This document shows positions 23,397 through 35,209 of a stretch of 54,486 bases of DNA, in pieces. The translations under genes and the position numbers were made by a program. Within the stretch, counting starts at the first letter, position 1. The number at the start of each line of letters is the position of its first letter. Location: the NCBI GenBank assembly GCA_021030915.1, contig JAGEMR010000173.1, forward strand, positions 1 to 54,486, written 5' to 3'. The DNA comes from Astrothelium macrocarpum. Its lineage: Eukaryota; Ascomycota; Dothideomycetes; Trypetheliales; Trypetheliaceae. The notes under the pieces are model-generated. The model ran no database searches. It was not told the origin of the DNA and saw nothing but the letters and a program-made list of their open reading frames with translations.

Positions 23397-26300
23397 ATGG
23401 CGGATTTCGAAGGTCTTGAGAGTTTGGAGGGCCTGCATCGTGATCTGCTATCCTTTTCCGAAGCCCAGTTGTCAAACATTGAGCGACTCGAGTCAGAGCT
23501 TCAACAAAGGATAGGCGACTTCAGGAAGCTTTTGGACAAACCCCCGAAGAGCGACAAAAGCCGTCAAGAATTGAAATCAAGTCAGGAACTCCTCACACGC
23601 ATATAGACGAAAAGATACTAATTTTTTTCAGAATCAACACTTCAATTACAAGACACAGAATACCAAGTGTCTGAAGATTTCACCAATGAAACCATAGAAG
23701 TAGCGGATGCACTGAACCTAGACGAGCTAGAGTCTGCTCGTCTGTTAGTTGCAACTCAAGAAGAAGCAGAAACAATTGACCGGAAACCTTGGGTGTGCAC
23801 CGTCATCAACTTTCACCACTACCGGTTGACCTTGCTTGAATGCCTGCGAATAATATTCAAGATATCTGTCGATGAGGAAAGAGCTGAGAACCAGCGGACA
23901 GCTTTCAATGGGATCGTCGATGCAATACTGCAGTCCGAAGACACAAGTTTGGAGAAAGGCTCAAAATTTTGGCGTCGGTGTCTGAGCAGCATGAGCGATA
24001 TCGAAACATGGCTTCATCAATTAGCGGAACGCGGTCAAACCATTTCCATCGTTGGGCAAAGTCGAATGGCGGATTTTACGGAGCTATTAGCAATACAGCA
24101 ACGCTCCCTAATCCGCCAACACGATGCTTTGAGCGCAATAAATGCTTACTTGGCCAAAGGCAGCAGAACTGGTGCCGATGACTTTCGATTTTTACTCTCC
24201 AAGGCCAAGGTAATCGACCGATATGATGCAATTCTGATTCATTACCTACCAATCATCGCTACGTCTATCGACAGTTTAGGCTCAGTCTACTCCACGACTC
24301 CCTTGGAAGAAGCAAAGTCAATTCATAAACTGTTGGTTGATCAAAAAGAAACATCTCCTTGGAGTCAACGGAACTTCTATGCCCTGATTTTGTTTTTCTG
24401 GCTGGTGGCTTACAGTGGAAGGTACAAAGAGGATGCAATAGGGATGCAAGTGCAAGGAGTTGACTCCAGTGGAGAAGCAAAAGAGCGAGCGAAGCTTTTC
24501 TCGGAGGCCTTGCAAGATGGCGCTTTGCACCTTGCTCTATCAATATGCCGTGATCTCCGACCCATGCAATGGCTTGATCCCACAAAGCAAGGTTTTCTGA
24601 CCTTCCTTCTTCCTGAATCTTCACCTTTACCCTACGATGCGATTCTGCCATCAGACGACTTTCAAGACATATTTATGCGACAACTGCAAACGTTCGCACA
24701 ATACTTTATCGATAATATGCCCGAGGAACTCAGAAAACTAAGGGCTGAGGAGCACAACCAGCGGATGCAGATCTTCACTCGTTTTCAGCGAGGTCCGCTA
24801 GAGTACGAACTTCATGTCGAGCGATTTCTTGTCATCATATCGTATGCATTTGCAGATTATCCGGATGTTGCGCAAGGATTTTGGGACGTCGACTCCCAAT
24901 TCTATGGATTTTTGCAATGGGCTGCAAGAAGACAGTCTACACCCCTTGCTGCCGCTTTTTGTGAGGTCATTAGATCCATATCAGATGGCGAAGACTGTGC
25001 AGAGGCTGCCCACAGATTCCTGTTGGAGGAGGGCGCTCTCGCATCTGGGCAGATTCGGAGGATAAGTTCGTTGAGCTGGAAGCAAATGTTCGAAGAGCTG
25101 CATTATTACGCTTCTAATATCAGAGAAAAGTCATCGCCACCAAAAAACGCTCTCATCCAATCTGGTAAATCAGTCGAAGATCAAATTGTTGAGCCTGAGA
25201 GCGGGCTCATGCTTCAATGCTACCTCAAATTGATCGCCCACCTTTATCGACAGAGTCCATCAGCTCGACAGCATACAATCTACATGCAAGATTTTGACGT
25301 TGTCGAAGACCTTCTCATCATGTGTAGTGGTGGCCTAGAAATCTACCTTCGCGCCTCTGCGTATACGGCCATGGCAGCACTTTTAACCGGGAAGGATGAA
25401 ATCATTGGGCGTGGCATGTGGGAAAAGTTTGACACCTGGCTGGCTGGAGAGTATGTGTCGAATACGGCAATGGTAAGAAAAGGCGGTAGCCCGCCAAATC
25501 CTCTGCTGGCTGAACAAATGATCTTCGAAACTGTTGTAGCCGGATTTGAAGAATCCATTGCGTTCGTAGAGCTTCTCGAAAGTCTCGTCGCTCCCTATCC
25601 CGACAGCTTGGTTTTGTCTGACTCTCTGCCTTTTGCGGAGTCGCTTGGCGGTACCTACCGAATGGCAGGCATCGAGCCGTACGTTGACTTTGCTCTTGGA
25701 CGTGTGTTTGGGTACAAGTCCATGGAAACGCAGGATCCTACCCAGCTACGAATGTTGCAGTGGCATTGCCTTAACTTTGCTTCCCTGTGTCTGTCCAGCT
25801 TCAATGAAGATTTGATTGTTTTCGCCAACAAATCAAACATTCCCGTGGATGAGGCAGTAAGAGTCTCGTCCTTAGCAGCATATGTCAAGCTCCATCCATT
25901 TGCACGAACAATGGAATGGTTTTTTAATGAGCGTGTCATCGCAGCCTTGTTCATGGCTACTCACCAGGATGTTGATGAGGTCAACGAAGCTGCTCCAAAT
26001 TCGCCACTCGTCATGGCACTTTCCCGCGCTATCGAGGTAGTCGACCTGATCATGCGCCTGCAGGCAACGTATTTGGATATAGTTCGACCACTTATCAAGA
26101 CACAAACTACTACAAGGAGTGCGCCGGTTGCCAACTCTGCGCTTGCGTCATTCGAAGACGCCATTCTCAGCAACCTACAACTTGTTGTCGACCTAGCCCT
26201 ATACTCTGGAACTGGCCACCAAAATCTCACGTTCCTCTCCTTGAGACTTCTCGAAAGACTGTCTGCTTCTCGCAAGCTAGCCGTATCTGACACAACGGGA

Positions 26301-28555
26301 CTTGGGGTTCAGGCGGATCGAAGCAGATTGATCAGCGTTCTTGAAAAAGACGGAGAATCCGAGAGAGTGTCCCGATCCCTTGTCAAGAACCTGCAAATCG
26401 ATGAGCGTGAACTCGAAGCAGGAATCGCATCTCCTGGCTACGCACTCAAAACAAGCATTCTTGCATTTCTAGCCGACTGCCTTGCGGCTCTACCAAATCG
26501 TCCAACACTCGCCCATCTTCTCCTCGGTTTCTCATGTGACAACCTGACCCTCGACATCCCTGAGAACGGACTTTTCATGGATGGCACGTCGGTATTCCAT
26601 GCTATAAGAGACCTTGCATCCCTGTATCCAACATCTGACGATTTCACTTTCCTCTCCTGGCGTAGCACCATTCGTTGTGGAAGCTTGGGTGAACTCAAAC
26701 AGCTATGGAAAGCTCCAATCTCGTCTGTTTATACACTAACCGAACTTCGCGCTGCCGACTTCTTGTTCACATTGACTAGTCAACAACGCATTATTGGTGG
26801 CAAAACTCGTTGGGATGGTCTCTCTGTCTACGATCCCCGCTTTCTTCGGACAGACGCTGCATTGGCTTTCCAGTACTTTCTCCAAGAACGGTCGATTTTC
26901 ATGGACTACGTTGCAACAGAGCTCCGATCCTCTGCGGAAAACAATACACCTTCACTCATTGCCCGCATTCAGTCAGCCCTTCTTGGCGTAACGGTGTTTA
27001 CAGATGGGCAACAGGTCAACAATCCCAATATATTTGACTTGTTTGACTTCATCGAATTGGATATTCCGGATGCTCCGCCGCTATCCTCCCTTGGGCTGCA
27101 GTTCCTCAGCGAAGCTGAACTAGAAGTCTGCAAAACTGAGCGTATAGAAAACTCTGTACTCTATAATCTTTCGAGCGTAGCTCAGCTTATTGAGCTCAAG
27201 CATAACAGCTTAATCAAGGAACAAAAAATAGTTACGGATTCCCAGAATGACCAGTTTCAGCACGACAGTGAGAATGCTCTGGCTTGCTTGACGGCTCAAA
27301 ATCAACATGCACGCATTATTGATGCCTCGATGAAGACCTTGAATGCCTGGGTCCGACTCGTCTCTGTCACCCTTGAAAGCAGTGATTTCGAACCTGCTAC
27401 AAAGATTTCATTCATACTCCAAGCACTTCAAGTTATCATGCCCAAAATGGAAAGGTCTTTTACCGAGAACCAGAAAATCGCGTCGGACCTTGCGGGTCTT
27501 GCTCGCACTTTGCTCAAGTTTGTCAATTTTGACACCATGTTTTCCCAGAAAGGAAGAGCTCTCGATTTCGCCAAGGATCGGCTTTCGCAACTCTTCCGTG
27601 TTGCCTTGACTGGTGTGTACGAATATCAATCTCCCCCGGACCTTCGCGAAATCTGCTACCAAATTTGTTTCTGTTATTTATCTGGCTCAAGTAAGGGACG
27701 AAAGGACGATGCAAGTCTGGGACAACAGAATCTGCGCTTTGTTATTTCTGCCGGAGATCGACTAATCGAGGTTACTTGTGACGACGCTTTTGCCGGACAG
27801 GGCAATCGTCGAGTTTCCGCTACAATGTTGTTGGGCAGTCTGGTGGTGCTAGCCCAGCAAGAAGATTCCAAGTACATGATCGATTCCTTTGTCCGTCTCA
27901 ACTTCATCGGTGTCCTTGTGGACTTGATCAAACACATTCCGTCTGAGCTCAAGCAAGCTGATGTTAATCGTGAGTCTTTCCTAAACCTAGAGATGATCAA
28001 TTACTAATCAGATCATATAGGTGTAACCATGCTTCTTCACTACTATAACGCCGCACTTGCGCTGCTATTGCGCGTTGCCCAGACTCGCGCTGGTGCTGTT
28101 CGAGTCGTTGGTGCGGGCTTCTTTTCCGCTATTCGTGAATCGGATTTCTTTGCAGCGGATCCGGACATTGGCATCGAAATGGCGAGCTCTGAGGCGCTCA
28201 AACATTATTACGACATGATGCTTGCTATTCTCAGAATTGTTAATGTCGTTGTTCTTCTAAATGGTCCACAGCATACACAAAGCATGCGTCAGGCGCAGCA
28301 GTTCCTAAAGGACTGTCGAGGGGTGGTAGTAGCCGTGTTTAAGCGAAACGCAAATATCGGCGGGTACCTGCCTCACAACGCGGTGGATCTGAGCGCGTTG
28401 GTGGACAATTTCACGGTTTTGATATCGGCAACTGGATTCCTAGAGGTGAGTCTGGCTTGAACTCAAGCATGTCAAAGTCAGCCTCCTAATGCGAGTTACA
28501 GCACGAAGAAAATCAGAGTCATCAAAAATCACGGAAAAACGGGGCGTTCGCGTGA
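23397..28555 (+). CDS. NUP192: nuclear pore inner-ring protein Nup192 (Nup205 family)
   Basis: Large scaffold nucleoporin of the inner ring of the nuclear pore. Four exons: 23397..23580, 23632..27969, 28021..28445, 28502..28555, 1666 aa. The N-terminus MADFEGLESLEGLHRDLLSF and the segment FRKLLDKPPKSDKSRQELKS are typical of fungal Nup192, followed by LDELESARLLVATQEEAE and PWVCTVINFHHYRLTLLECL. The rest is alpha-helical solenoid throughout, with VTMLLHYYNAALALLLRVAQ in exon 3. Intron 1 uses a weak donor (GTCAGG); this join keeps frame and family spacing, but is the least certain. The short last exon encodes HEENQSHQKSRKNGAFA. Convergent with MRP17, 236 bp apart. Confidence 0.93.
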
Positions 28556-28791
28556 TGCTTTCCGAGGGTTTGGCATATATGGTACTGGGCAATTGTGGCA
28601 CTATAGAAAGTGCTGCATGTCTTCTTGTTGACTGTATAGTACATAATTTGTAAAGCGTCCCTTGCCGGGACCACAGATACCCAATGCTCCGCAAATGCAT
28701 AGAACCAATTGAATCATCCATGACGCCAATATCAAGACCTCCAGGAGTTTCGCCATCGATATATTGCCCATCTTCTTTTTCTTCGATAATG

Positions 28792-29324
28792 TCACAATTG
28801 CTTTTCTGTGCTCGCAATTCTTGGCTTGCTGCCCCAACCAGCTAGGCCACCCACGTCCTTGATGGCATCCAGCGTGAAGCCCATGTTTACCACACTGTAT
28901 CGTATCACTCTAGCATCCAATCCTATTGTCCGTCTCACAGCATGTTGTGTGCGCGCAGAAGAATCAAACCGCATGATGAAGTAGTGACCTTTCTCATGTC
29001 GGACTTGGAGGACGCGGAGGGGCCTAGGAAGCAGGAAGACACCCCAATTTGAGATTCCACGAACAACCCCGCCGGCATTAAGGACTGTAGTTGCAGCGGC
29101 TTTGGCAATCCTGAATAATACATAAATCAGCGATGGTAATTTGAAGGGGCCATCGATAGCGAAAAAATGTCCCCCATGTCGAAAACAGTGCGAAGAGGTC
29201 GCTCGATGAGATGCCTTACTCTTTAACTTCGTTCACATTGCCAGGTCGCACCTAGATATTGGTCAGAACATTATAGAAGCCATCTCCGGCCCATACTCAC
29301 AATGCCGATTAATTCGTATAGCAT
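28792..29324 (-). CDS. MRP17: mitochondrial small-subunit ribosomal protein bS6m (Mrp17)
   Basis: Mitochondrial counterpart of bacterial ribosomal protein S6. Three exons: complement(28792..29110, 29220..29251, 29301..29324), 124 aa. The start MLYELIGI followed by VRPGNVNEVKE is the first beta strand and helix of the S6 fold. Then come VLNAGGVVRGISNWGVFLL, PRPLRVLQVRHEKGHYFIMR and FDSSARTQHAVRRTIGLD. The first two exons are only 24 and 32 nt, and intron 2 (109 bp) is long for this window. Its promoter is shared with GCV3. Confidence 0.92.
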
Positions 29325-29473
29325 GTTTGCCGTGGTGACCGTACAGCGGGCAGAATTGCATGTCCGGAGTTCCGGATTTCTGAAAAATCTGCTTAGTCAG
29401 GCAGTAATCTTACAACCGAAGCCACGCATTAGACGAAAGTTCTTATTCTGACAAGAGGCCCAATTGGCAGAAA
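29325..29473. promoter_or_regulatory. bidirectional promoter of MRP17 and GCV3
   Basis: Only 149 bp separates two divergent start codons of mitochondrial proteins. A compact shared promoter is inferred from spacing and orientation. I see no motif I would name with confidence. Confidence 0.5.
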
Positions 29474-30094
29474 ATGGCTTTACCAAGGGCTCTCGCCAGA
29501 TCGTATCGGCCATTCAGAGCATCCAGCAGCTTTGCCATAGCTTCGTATCCTTCAAAGTTCAATTACACAGTTTCTCAAGCAGCAGACCGATCATTTCACC
29601 CAATCATACGGAGATCGTTCACAAGCTATAAATCATTTCAAGAGAAGAAATACACAGAAGACCACGAATGGATAGACCTTTCGGATGACGGTAAAACAGG
29701 TATGAGTTGTCTTCGTCAATCTCACATGAATATTACACTAACGCATAAATTAGGTACAGTAGGCATATCTAAATACGCCGCTGATGCACTTGGCGATGTC
29801 GTATACGTCGAGCTCCCAACCATCGGTCTCGAGATTGGAGCAGGAGATACCATTGGCGCTGTCGAGTCCGTCAAATCTGCATCAGATATCATGACACCCA
29901 TCTCTGGCGTGGTGACGGAGGCAAACTCATTGCTGGAGCAGAAGCCGGCGACAATAAATAAGGCTCCAGAGTCAGATGGGTGGATTGCAAAAATACAAAT
30001 AGAGAATGCACAGGAAATGGAGAGTCTCATGAGTCCGGAAGAGTACAAGAAGTTCACGGATGAGGTGAGGGCGGAAGAAGACGCTGATCATTGA
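29474..30094 (+). CDS. GCV3: glycine cleavage system H protein, mitochondrial
   Basis: Lipoyl carrier of the glycine decarboxylase complex; it shuttles the aminomethyl group between the P and T proteins in the mitochondrial matrix. Two exons: 29474..29699 and 29754..30094, 188 aa. The 54-bp intron is a multiple of three, so the unspliced frame is open; splicing restores DDGKTGTVGISKYAADALGD. An Arg/Ser-rich presequence covers about the first 50 residues. The H domain starts near KKYTEDHEWIDL. The lipoyl-lysine is K116 within GAVESVKSASD. The C-terminus SLMSPEEYKKFTDEV is typical. Confidence 0.95.
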   Translation: MALPRALARSYRPFRASSSFAIASYPSKFNYTVSQAADRSFHPIIRRSFTSYKSFQEKKYTEDHEWIDLSDDGKTGMSCLRQSHMNITLTHKLGTVGISKYAADALGDVVYVELPTIGLEIGAGDTIGAVESVKSASDIMTPISGVVTEANSLLEQKPATINKAPESDGWIAKIQIENAQEMESLMSPEEYKKFTDEVRAEEDADH

Positions 30095-30510
30095 GTGGAA
30101 AGGGAGGTGGACTAGGCACAGTTCTTCTACAAGCAATTGGGCAGGAATGTTTTGATAGCTTGAAGCCTTCAACAGATTCAACCTCGTGGCCAAAATCTTT
30201 AACGAGGCCTGTCTGGAGACAGCACAGTTTCATTCATACTATATCTACATTGAGCCGCATCTACCCGAGGGAAGACCGGTAAGTAGCCTTTTAACTCACC
30301 GGCACAAGCAACAATCCTTCGTAAAGTAGCACTATTCGTGTAGCTAATCTATACAATCACCGCATCGAAACTTGATGTTTACAGACTCCTTCTTGCTTGC
30401 TGATGTATGCGGGGCTCTTACGGTAATTAGCGAAATACGATACCGGTTAACGGCAAGTGCGGCTGAAGTCTTTTTTCCTTAAAGATAACAGCACAATTTG
30501 ACAAAAGGAC
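30095..30510. other. intergenic
   Basis: Contains the GCV3 3' UTR and the promoter of the F-box-like gene. No supported gene. Confidence 0.35.
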
Positions 30511-31386
30511 ATGCCCAGCTTACTCACGGTCCCGCGCGAAATTCGTGACCTGATTTATGAGATGATCCTAAAACAAGGCATACAGGTCCCAGCATCGCCT
30601 TTCGAAAGTGGTCCTCGTAGACCGGTTGCCCACACGACGAATCAAGGTCGTTGGGATGATTTGCTTGCTATGAATACCTTGCTATTCTATCACACCTATA
30701 TCTGCCTTCCGCTATCCAGCCGGCAAATATCTGGTCTCTGGTGTGCAACATCCGCGCTTAGACCTGAGATCGACGAAGCATTTTCTCGTGTTCAGTCGGG
30801 AAGCAACATTTGGAAACTTGACGTCGCAATAGATCAACGGCGATTCTATCCAACCTGGACGTTAATAACGACAAATGCAGAACATGCAGACCGACTGGAG
30901 GTTGACTTCAGATTCTTCCGCAACCAGCATTACGAGTATGACGATGTGTCAGAGGAGCTGGTTATCGACTCGGCCTTCGACTACCAAGCTCCCCTGATAA
31001 ACGGACTCTTGGCTATGCTAAGAAGATTTCTCACGAATGGGCCTAATGTGTGGAGATATCCGACAAACAATTTCAGTATCGGAACCTTAGCCTTGAATAT
31101 TGTTACGCAAGAAGGCTACATCGAAACTGAACTCATCAACGGATGGACTGAGGCAGAAATACCCAAGGTTGGGACCGTGACTGGAGCATGGTTACGTGAA
31201 GAAATGATTTTGCAGATGAAGGAACAACTGCAATATCATACTTCGGTCCGTGGAAAATGGGTCACACAGCTTGGAAAAAGGGTCGGAGCTGTCAGTGTGA
31301 GCATCGATGGGCAGGACGCGATGGCTGTGTACCGCTCACCGACCTATGACGAATCCCAGTCTGGAATGCGTAAAGTTGTGGTATAG
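30511..31386 (+). CDS. F-box-like protein, intact copy
   Basis: Intronless, 291 aa. The N-terminus MPSLLTVPREIRDLIYEMIL is the F-box-like motif (LPxEIRxxIYxxxL) seen in a large fungal family that is often thought to work as substrate adaptors, though SKP1 binding is not established for this type. Further in are IWKLDVAIDQRRFYPTWTL and RLEVDFRFFRN, the YPTW and FRFF landmarks shared with the broken copy at 10.7-11.7 kb. The C-terminal block AVSVSIDGQDAMAVYR corresponds to the out-of-frame tail of that copy. It is the last ordinary gene before the A+T block, about 0.4 kb away. Substrate and role unknown. Confidence 0.75.
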   Translation: MPSLLTVPREIRDLIYEMILKQGIQVPASPFESGPRRPVAHTTNQGRWDDLLAMNTLLFYHTYICLPLSSRQISGLWCATSALRPEIDEAFSRVQSGSNIWKLDVAIDQRRFYPTWTLITTNAEHADRLEVDFRFFRNQHYEYDDVSEELVIDSAFDYQAPLINGLLAMLRRFLTNGPNVWRYPTNNFSIGTLALNIVTQEGYIETELINGWTEAEIPKVGTVTGAWLREEMILQMKEQLQYHTSVRGKWVTQLGKRVGAVSVSIDGQDAMAVYRSPTYDESQSGMRKVVV

Positions 31387-31789
31387 GATTGACGAAGCTG
31401 TTGCTTTTCATGTTCAGCTTCGCGAGGATCACTTATGGCCTAGCAGTGTCATCCATGGATGTTTCTCATGAGCGTTGGAAATCAACCTGAACGGCATTAC
31501 CGGAATCACATGACGAGCTGAAAATATAGCTGTGGCTTTAATACGACAAATCGTACCAATTTAAATAGCACCAGAACACTTCTATTTTCATTCATTGCCC
31601 GTTCATGCCCCTACATGCACTTCGGTTCCAACCACATGCGAAGTGCACGGACGTTACGCAGTGTCTGACGCACAGTACACTCGCGTGAAGGTTGGGCGTC
31701 CTCTCAGGCAGCCCCGCACGTCCGCACCTTCCGCACCACCAAATTTGTATGGGAATTTGGGATCAGCCAGGCCATATAAATCTGATGAT
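31387..31789. other. intergenic up to the A+T boundary
   Basis: Ordinary composition, with a C-rich run at 31700-31740. Composition drops abruptly near 31790. No supported gene. Confidence 0.4.
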
Positions 31790-32340
31790 TGTTTTTTTAT
31801 CTATAATTCGTTCATTTAATAATTTGATTATTTGATTTTCTAATTCAGTAATTTTAAAACCGATTTTCGTGATGATGAAATCGAAATGATCTGAAATATC
31901 GTTCTATTTCAATAAATTATTATTATTATTTTTTTAAATTATGACGATTTTTTATAATATGATATTATTCGAATTATTTATATAATTATTTATATAATAA
32001 AAAGAATTAAAAGGAATATCAAATTATATGATAATCTATTAAATCCAATTCATTATTATGATCTTTTATGAATATTAATATTTATTATTATGAAGATTCT
32101 GAAGAAATATTTTTTCATGAAATCTGATATATATATCAATGAAATAATTGAATGAATCTAATAATATTATAATATATTTATAAATTTATCATTAATAAAA
32201 AGAAAATTGATTAAAATCGATTAGAATAAAAAAAAATTCGTATTTATTTTTAAATTAATGAATATAATAATTAATAAATTAATTTGAAATATTATTAAAT
32301 AATTAAAAAACGTTATATTAAATTTTATGATAATTATATA

Positions 32341-32391
32341 ACGTGGTTTACCACTCAGCCGGTCATATCAGTCAGTCGGTCACTTTCCGCA
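32341..32391 (+). repeat. element 1 left terminal inverted repeat
   Basis: 51 bp beginning ACGTGGTTTACCACTCAGCC and ending TTTCCGCA. It is the exact reverse complement of 34162-34212. Composition is normal, unlike the element interior. Confidence 0.92.
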
Positions 32392-33847
32392 CCAGAAAAC
32401 CATTTAAACTTTTATCGCGTTCTAATTTTTTAACGACTATGTCAATTTATATTAAAGAAGAAAATATTATTTTTATTATTAATACAATTCAATCTGCAAA
32501 ATTTTAAAATAAAAATTTAAACCAATATATAATTGCGAAATATTATAATATTCCATAGAATTCATTAAATAATAGAATAAATAATCGATAATAACGTGTA
32601 TCAATTTAATCATAATATTATAAATTGGATTAATTTAAAAAATAATTGTTAGTCAAATATATATTTAATCAAAATTCAAAAGGATTCTTATTGTATTTTT
32701 TTAATATAAAAAATATGGCCAATCTTTTATTAAAATCACGTGAAAATAAATCAATTGATAGACACTGAATAAGACAATTTATCGACGTATAATCAGATCT
32801 CAAAATCAAATTCAATCATTCATATAATTATTAAAAAATATTACAAAAAAATTCAAAAATATTTTAAATTGATTTGAATTATTATATAATATAATGAATA
32901 AATATGAAATATATAAAAGGAATATTTATAATTTCAATGAAATAGATTTCATGATGAATATAATAATCGCGTTAATAATAATAATAAATATTGAAAAATA
33001 TAATAAAATTAAATTTATATAATCTGATAATCGGAAATGGATTATAATTATTAAATATATTAATATTAAAAATTTATATATTCTATTTTTTATTATCGTT
33101 TAAAATATTTATTATTTTATAAATTGGATTATAAAATCAGAATTTTCCGATAATTAAATCATTAAATCTATTTTTAATAAATAGACTGATAATAAAATAA
33201 ATTTGAATTAGATTTAATATTTTGATAAATATATAAAAGATTATTCAAAAAATATATATTGATTATTAATTATTAATGAATATAAAAATTATTTATCAGC
33301 CGAATTCAATAAATTTTATGATAAAAATAAAATTATTTTAATCAATATATTTATATATTCATTTCATTTATTTCAATTATTAGATATTGTATTATATTCA
33401 TTTTTAAAATATGTATATAATAATAAAATCAATTTATTAATTAAAATTACGGTTAATTATATTATTAAATCCGAATTTTTTATCATATTTAAATCTATTT
33501 ATTTTAAAATTTTTATAGAATTAAATATCAAATCTGAATTCAAAAAAATTAAAATTATATTTTGAAATCCAGATTTTATGATTTTCAAATTAGATATTCA
33601 TTTAAGAATATTTATATTATCGGATAATCGTCCATTAATCATTCATAAATGAGAATCATAAATCCCTTCTAATTTTCAATAAATAATCAAATAATCTAAT
33701 TTTATCAAAAAATGAATTTTTATTCATTAAAAAAATTCTCCAATATCAATTATTGAAACTGTAAATCAAATAACGAAGAATATATAAATAATGATATATT
33801 CAATTATTTTTTTGATTGAATGAATACGTATTTTTGAAGACGTAAAT

Positions 33848-34111
33848 ATGATATTTATAAAACATCAGAGGGCCAAAAAATCATATATACAATTTGAAAA
33901 AATATTTAATATAAATGATTTTATAAAATTATTGATTGAGAAGAATTCGAAGAAACGGTATATATCTAATGAAGACGAAAATAATAATCCATCAAAAAAG
34001 ACGATAACAATTTTACGACGATATAATAATTATGATATAATTGAATATAATACACGTATTTATAATAAAATTAAAAAAATAAATATTGAATCAAAATCCG
34101 ATAAAAAATAA
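33848..34111 (+). pseudogene. RIP-altered C-terminus of a pogo/Fot1-like transposase
   Basis: An 87-codon open frame. Residues 59-72 read YNNYDIIEYNTRIY, which has the exact spacing of a CX2CX4HX4C zinc knuckle with Tyr in place of each Cys and the His. TGT/TGC to TAT and CAT to TAT are all single C:G to T:A changes, and Gly to Asp/Glu changes nearby are of the same kind. Fot1-like transposases commonly end in such a knuckle. It is not a functional protein. Confidence 0.65.
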
Positions 34112-34161
34112 ATAAATTTTTAAATTATTGTTGTGTATATTAATATTGATGGGGTATCTGA

Positions 34162-34212
34162 TGCGGAAAGTGACCGACTGACTGATATGACCGGCTGAGT
34201 GGTAAACCACGT
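34162..34212 (-). repeat. element 1 right terminal inverted repeat
   Basis: Reverse complement of the left repeat over 51 of 51 bases, followed by the TA target duplication. Confidence 0.92.
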
Positions 34213-35183
34213 TAATCATAATAATATAATATTTGATTAATTAATTAATATATATTAACGAAAATGAAATAAATTGATATATTAAATTTCATTTTTATGA
34301 TTAAATATCAAAAAAATCAAAAATAATTCAATATTATTTTTTCAAATATAAATAATATTATAATATTCTATTAATATATATATTAAATAGAATTCTGGAT
34401 TATTCAATTTATAAAGATTTAATAATAATTCAAATATTTATATATTAATTAAAAAAATTATTATTATCGAAATATTTTTTATTTAATTCTGATAATTTAT
34501 TATCAAATTCGATATTAATAATAAATAATATTTTGATATATTATAATAAAAAAATGATTAATTTGATTATAAAATAATTTGAAATAAAATTGATATATTT
34601 ATTTTTATATTTATTTAATTTGAATTTAATTAAAAAAAAAAATTTAATTCAAAATATTCATTCAGAAATATTATAAATTATATTCAAATTTGAAAAATTT
34701 TGATTTTATTGATTATTTAATTTAATATATTGAATAAATTGAATAAAATAAAAATCAAATATAAAAATATTTTTATAATTTATATATTTTTATTTCTGAT
34801 TAATTAAATTTTTAATTATATAATTCAAATAATTTAATTTGATTATGAATATTATAAAAAATTATATAAAAGATTATATAAAAAATATTATAAAAAATGA
34901 ATATATAATTAAATTATATAATAAATATTCGAAATATATCTAATATATTGATTAATATTAAGTTTATTAATAAATTATTAGAATAAAAATGGCGGAATAA
35001 TATAATATTTATTTATATTAAAATCATGAATTCATCTAATTAAATAATATAATATATATATTTTATAAATCAAATTATATTATCAAATATTGGATTTATT
35101 AATAAATTATTAAAATAAAAATATTAATTTTATAAAATTTCGTTTGAATCGAATGATTTAAATAATTTAATTAATTTTATATA

Positions 35184-35209
35184 GAGTCACATCCCCAGAT
35201 CTGGTGAGC
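35184..35209 (+). repeat. element 2 left terminal inverted repeat
   Basis: 26 bp, starting GAGTCACATCCCCAGATCTG. It matches the reverse complement of the outer 25 bp at the right end with one difference (A against G at position 8), and contains the 10-bp palindrome CCAGATCTGG. Confidence 0.85.

Larger units (their letters stand above)
32341..34212 (+). mobile_element. Tc1/mariner-type (pogo/Fot1-like) element 1, RIP-degraded
   Basis: A 1872-bp element bounded by 51-bp perfect terminal inverted repeats and flanked on both sides by TA (32339-32340 and 34213-34214), the target duplication of Tc1/mariner elements. Length and TIR size suit the pogo/Fot1 group. The interior is A+T-saturated. The right end keeps the ghost of a transposase C-terminus on the plus strand (33848-34111), so transcription would have run left to right. 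Confidence 0.85.
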
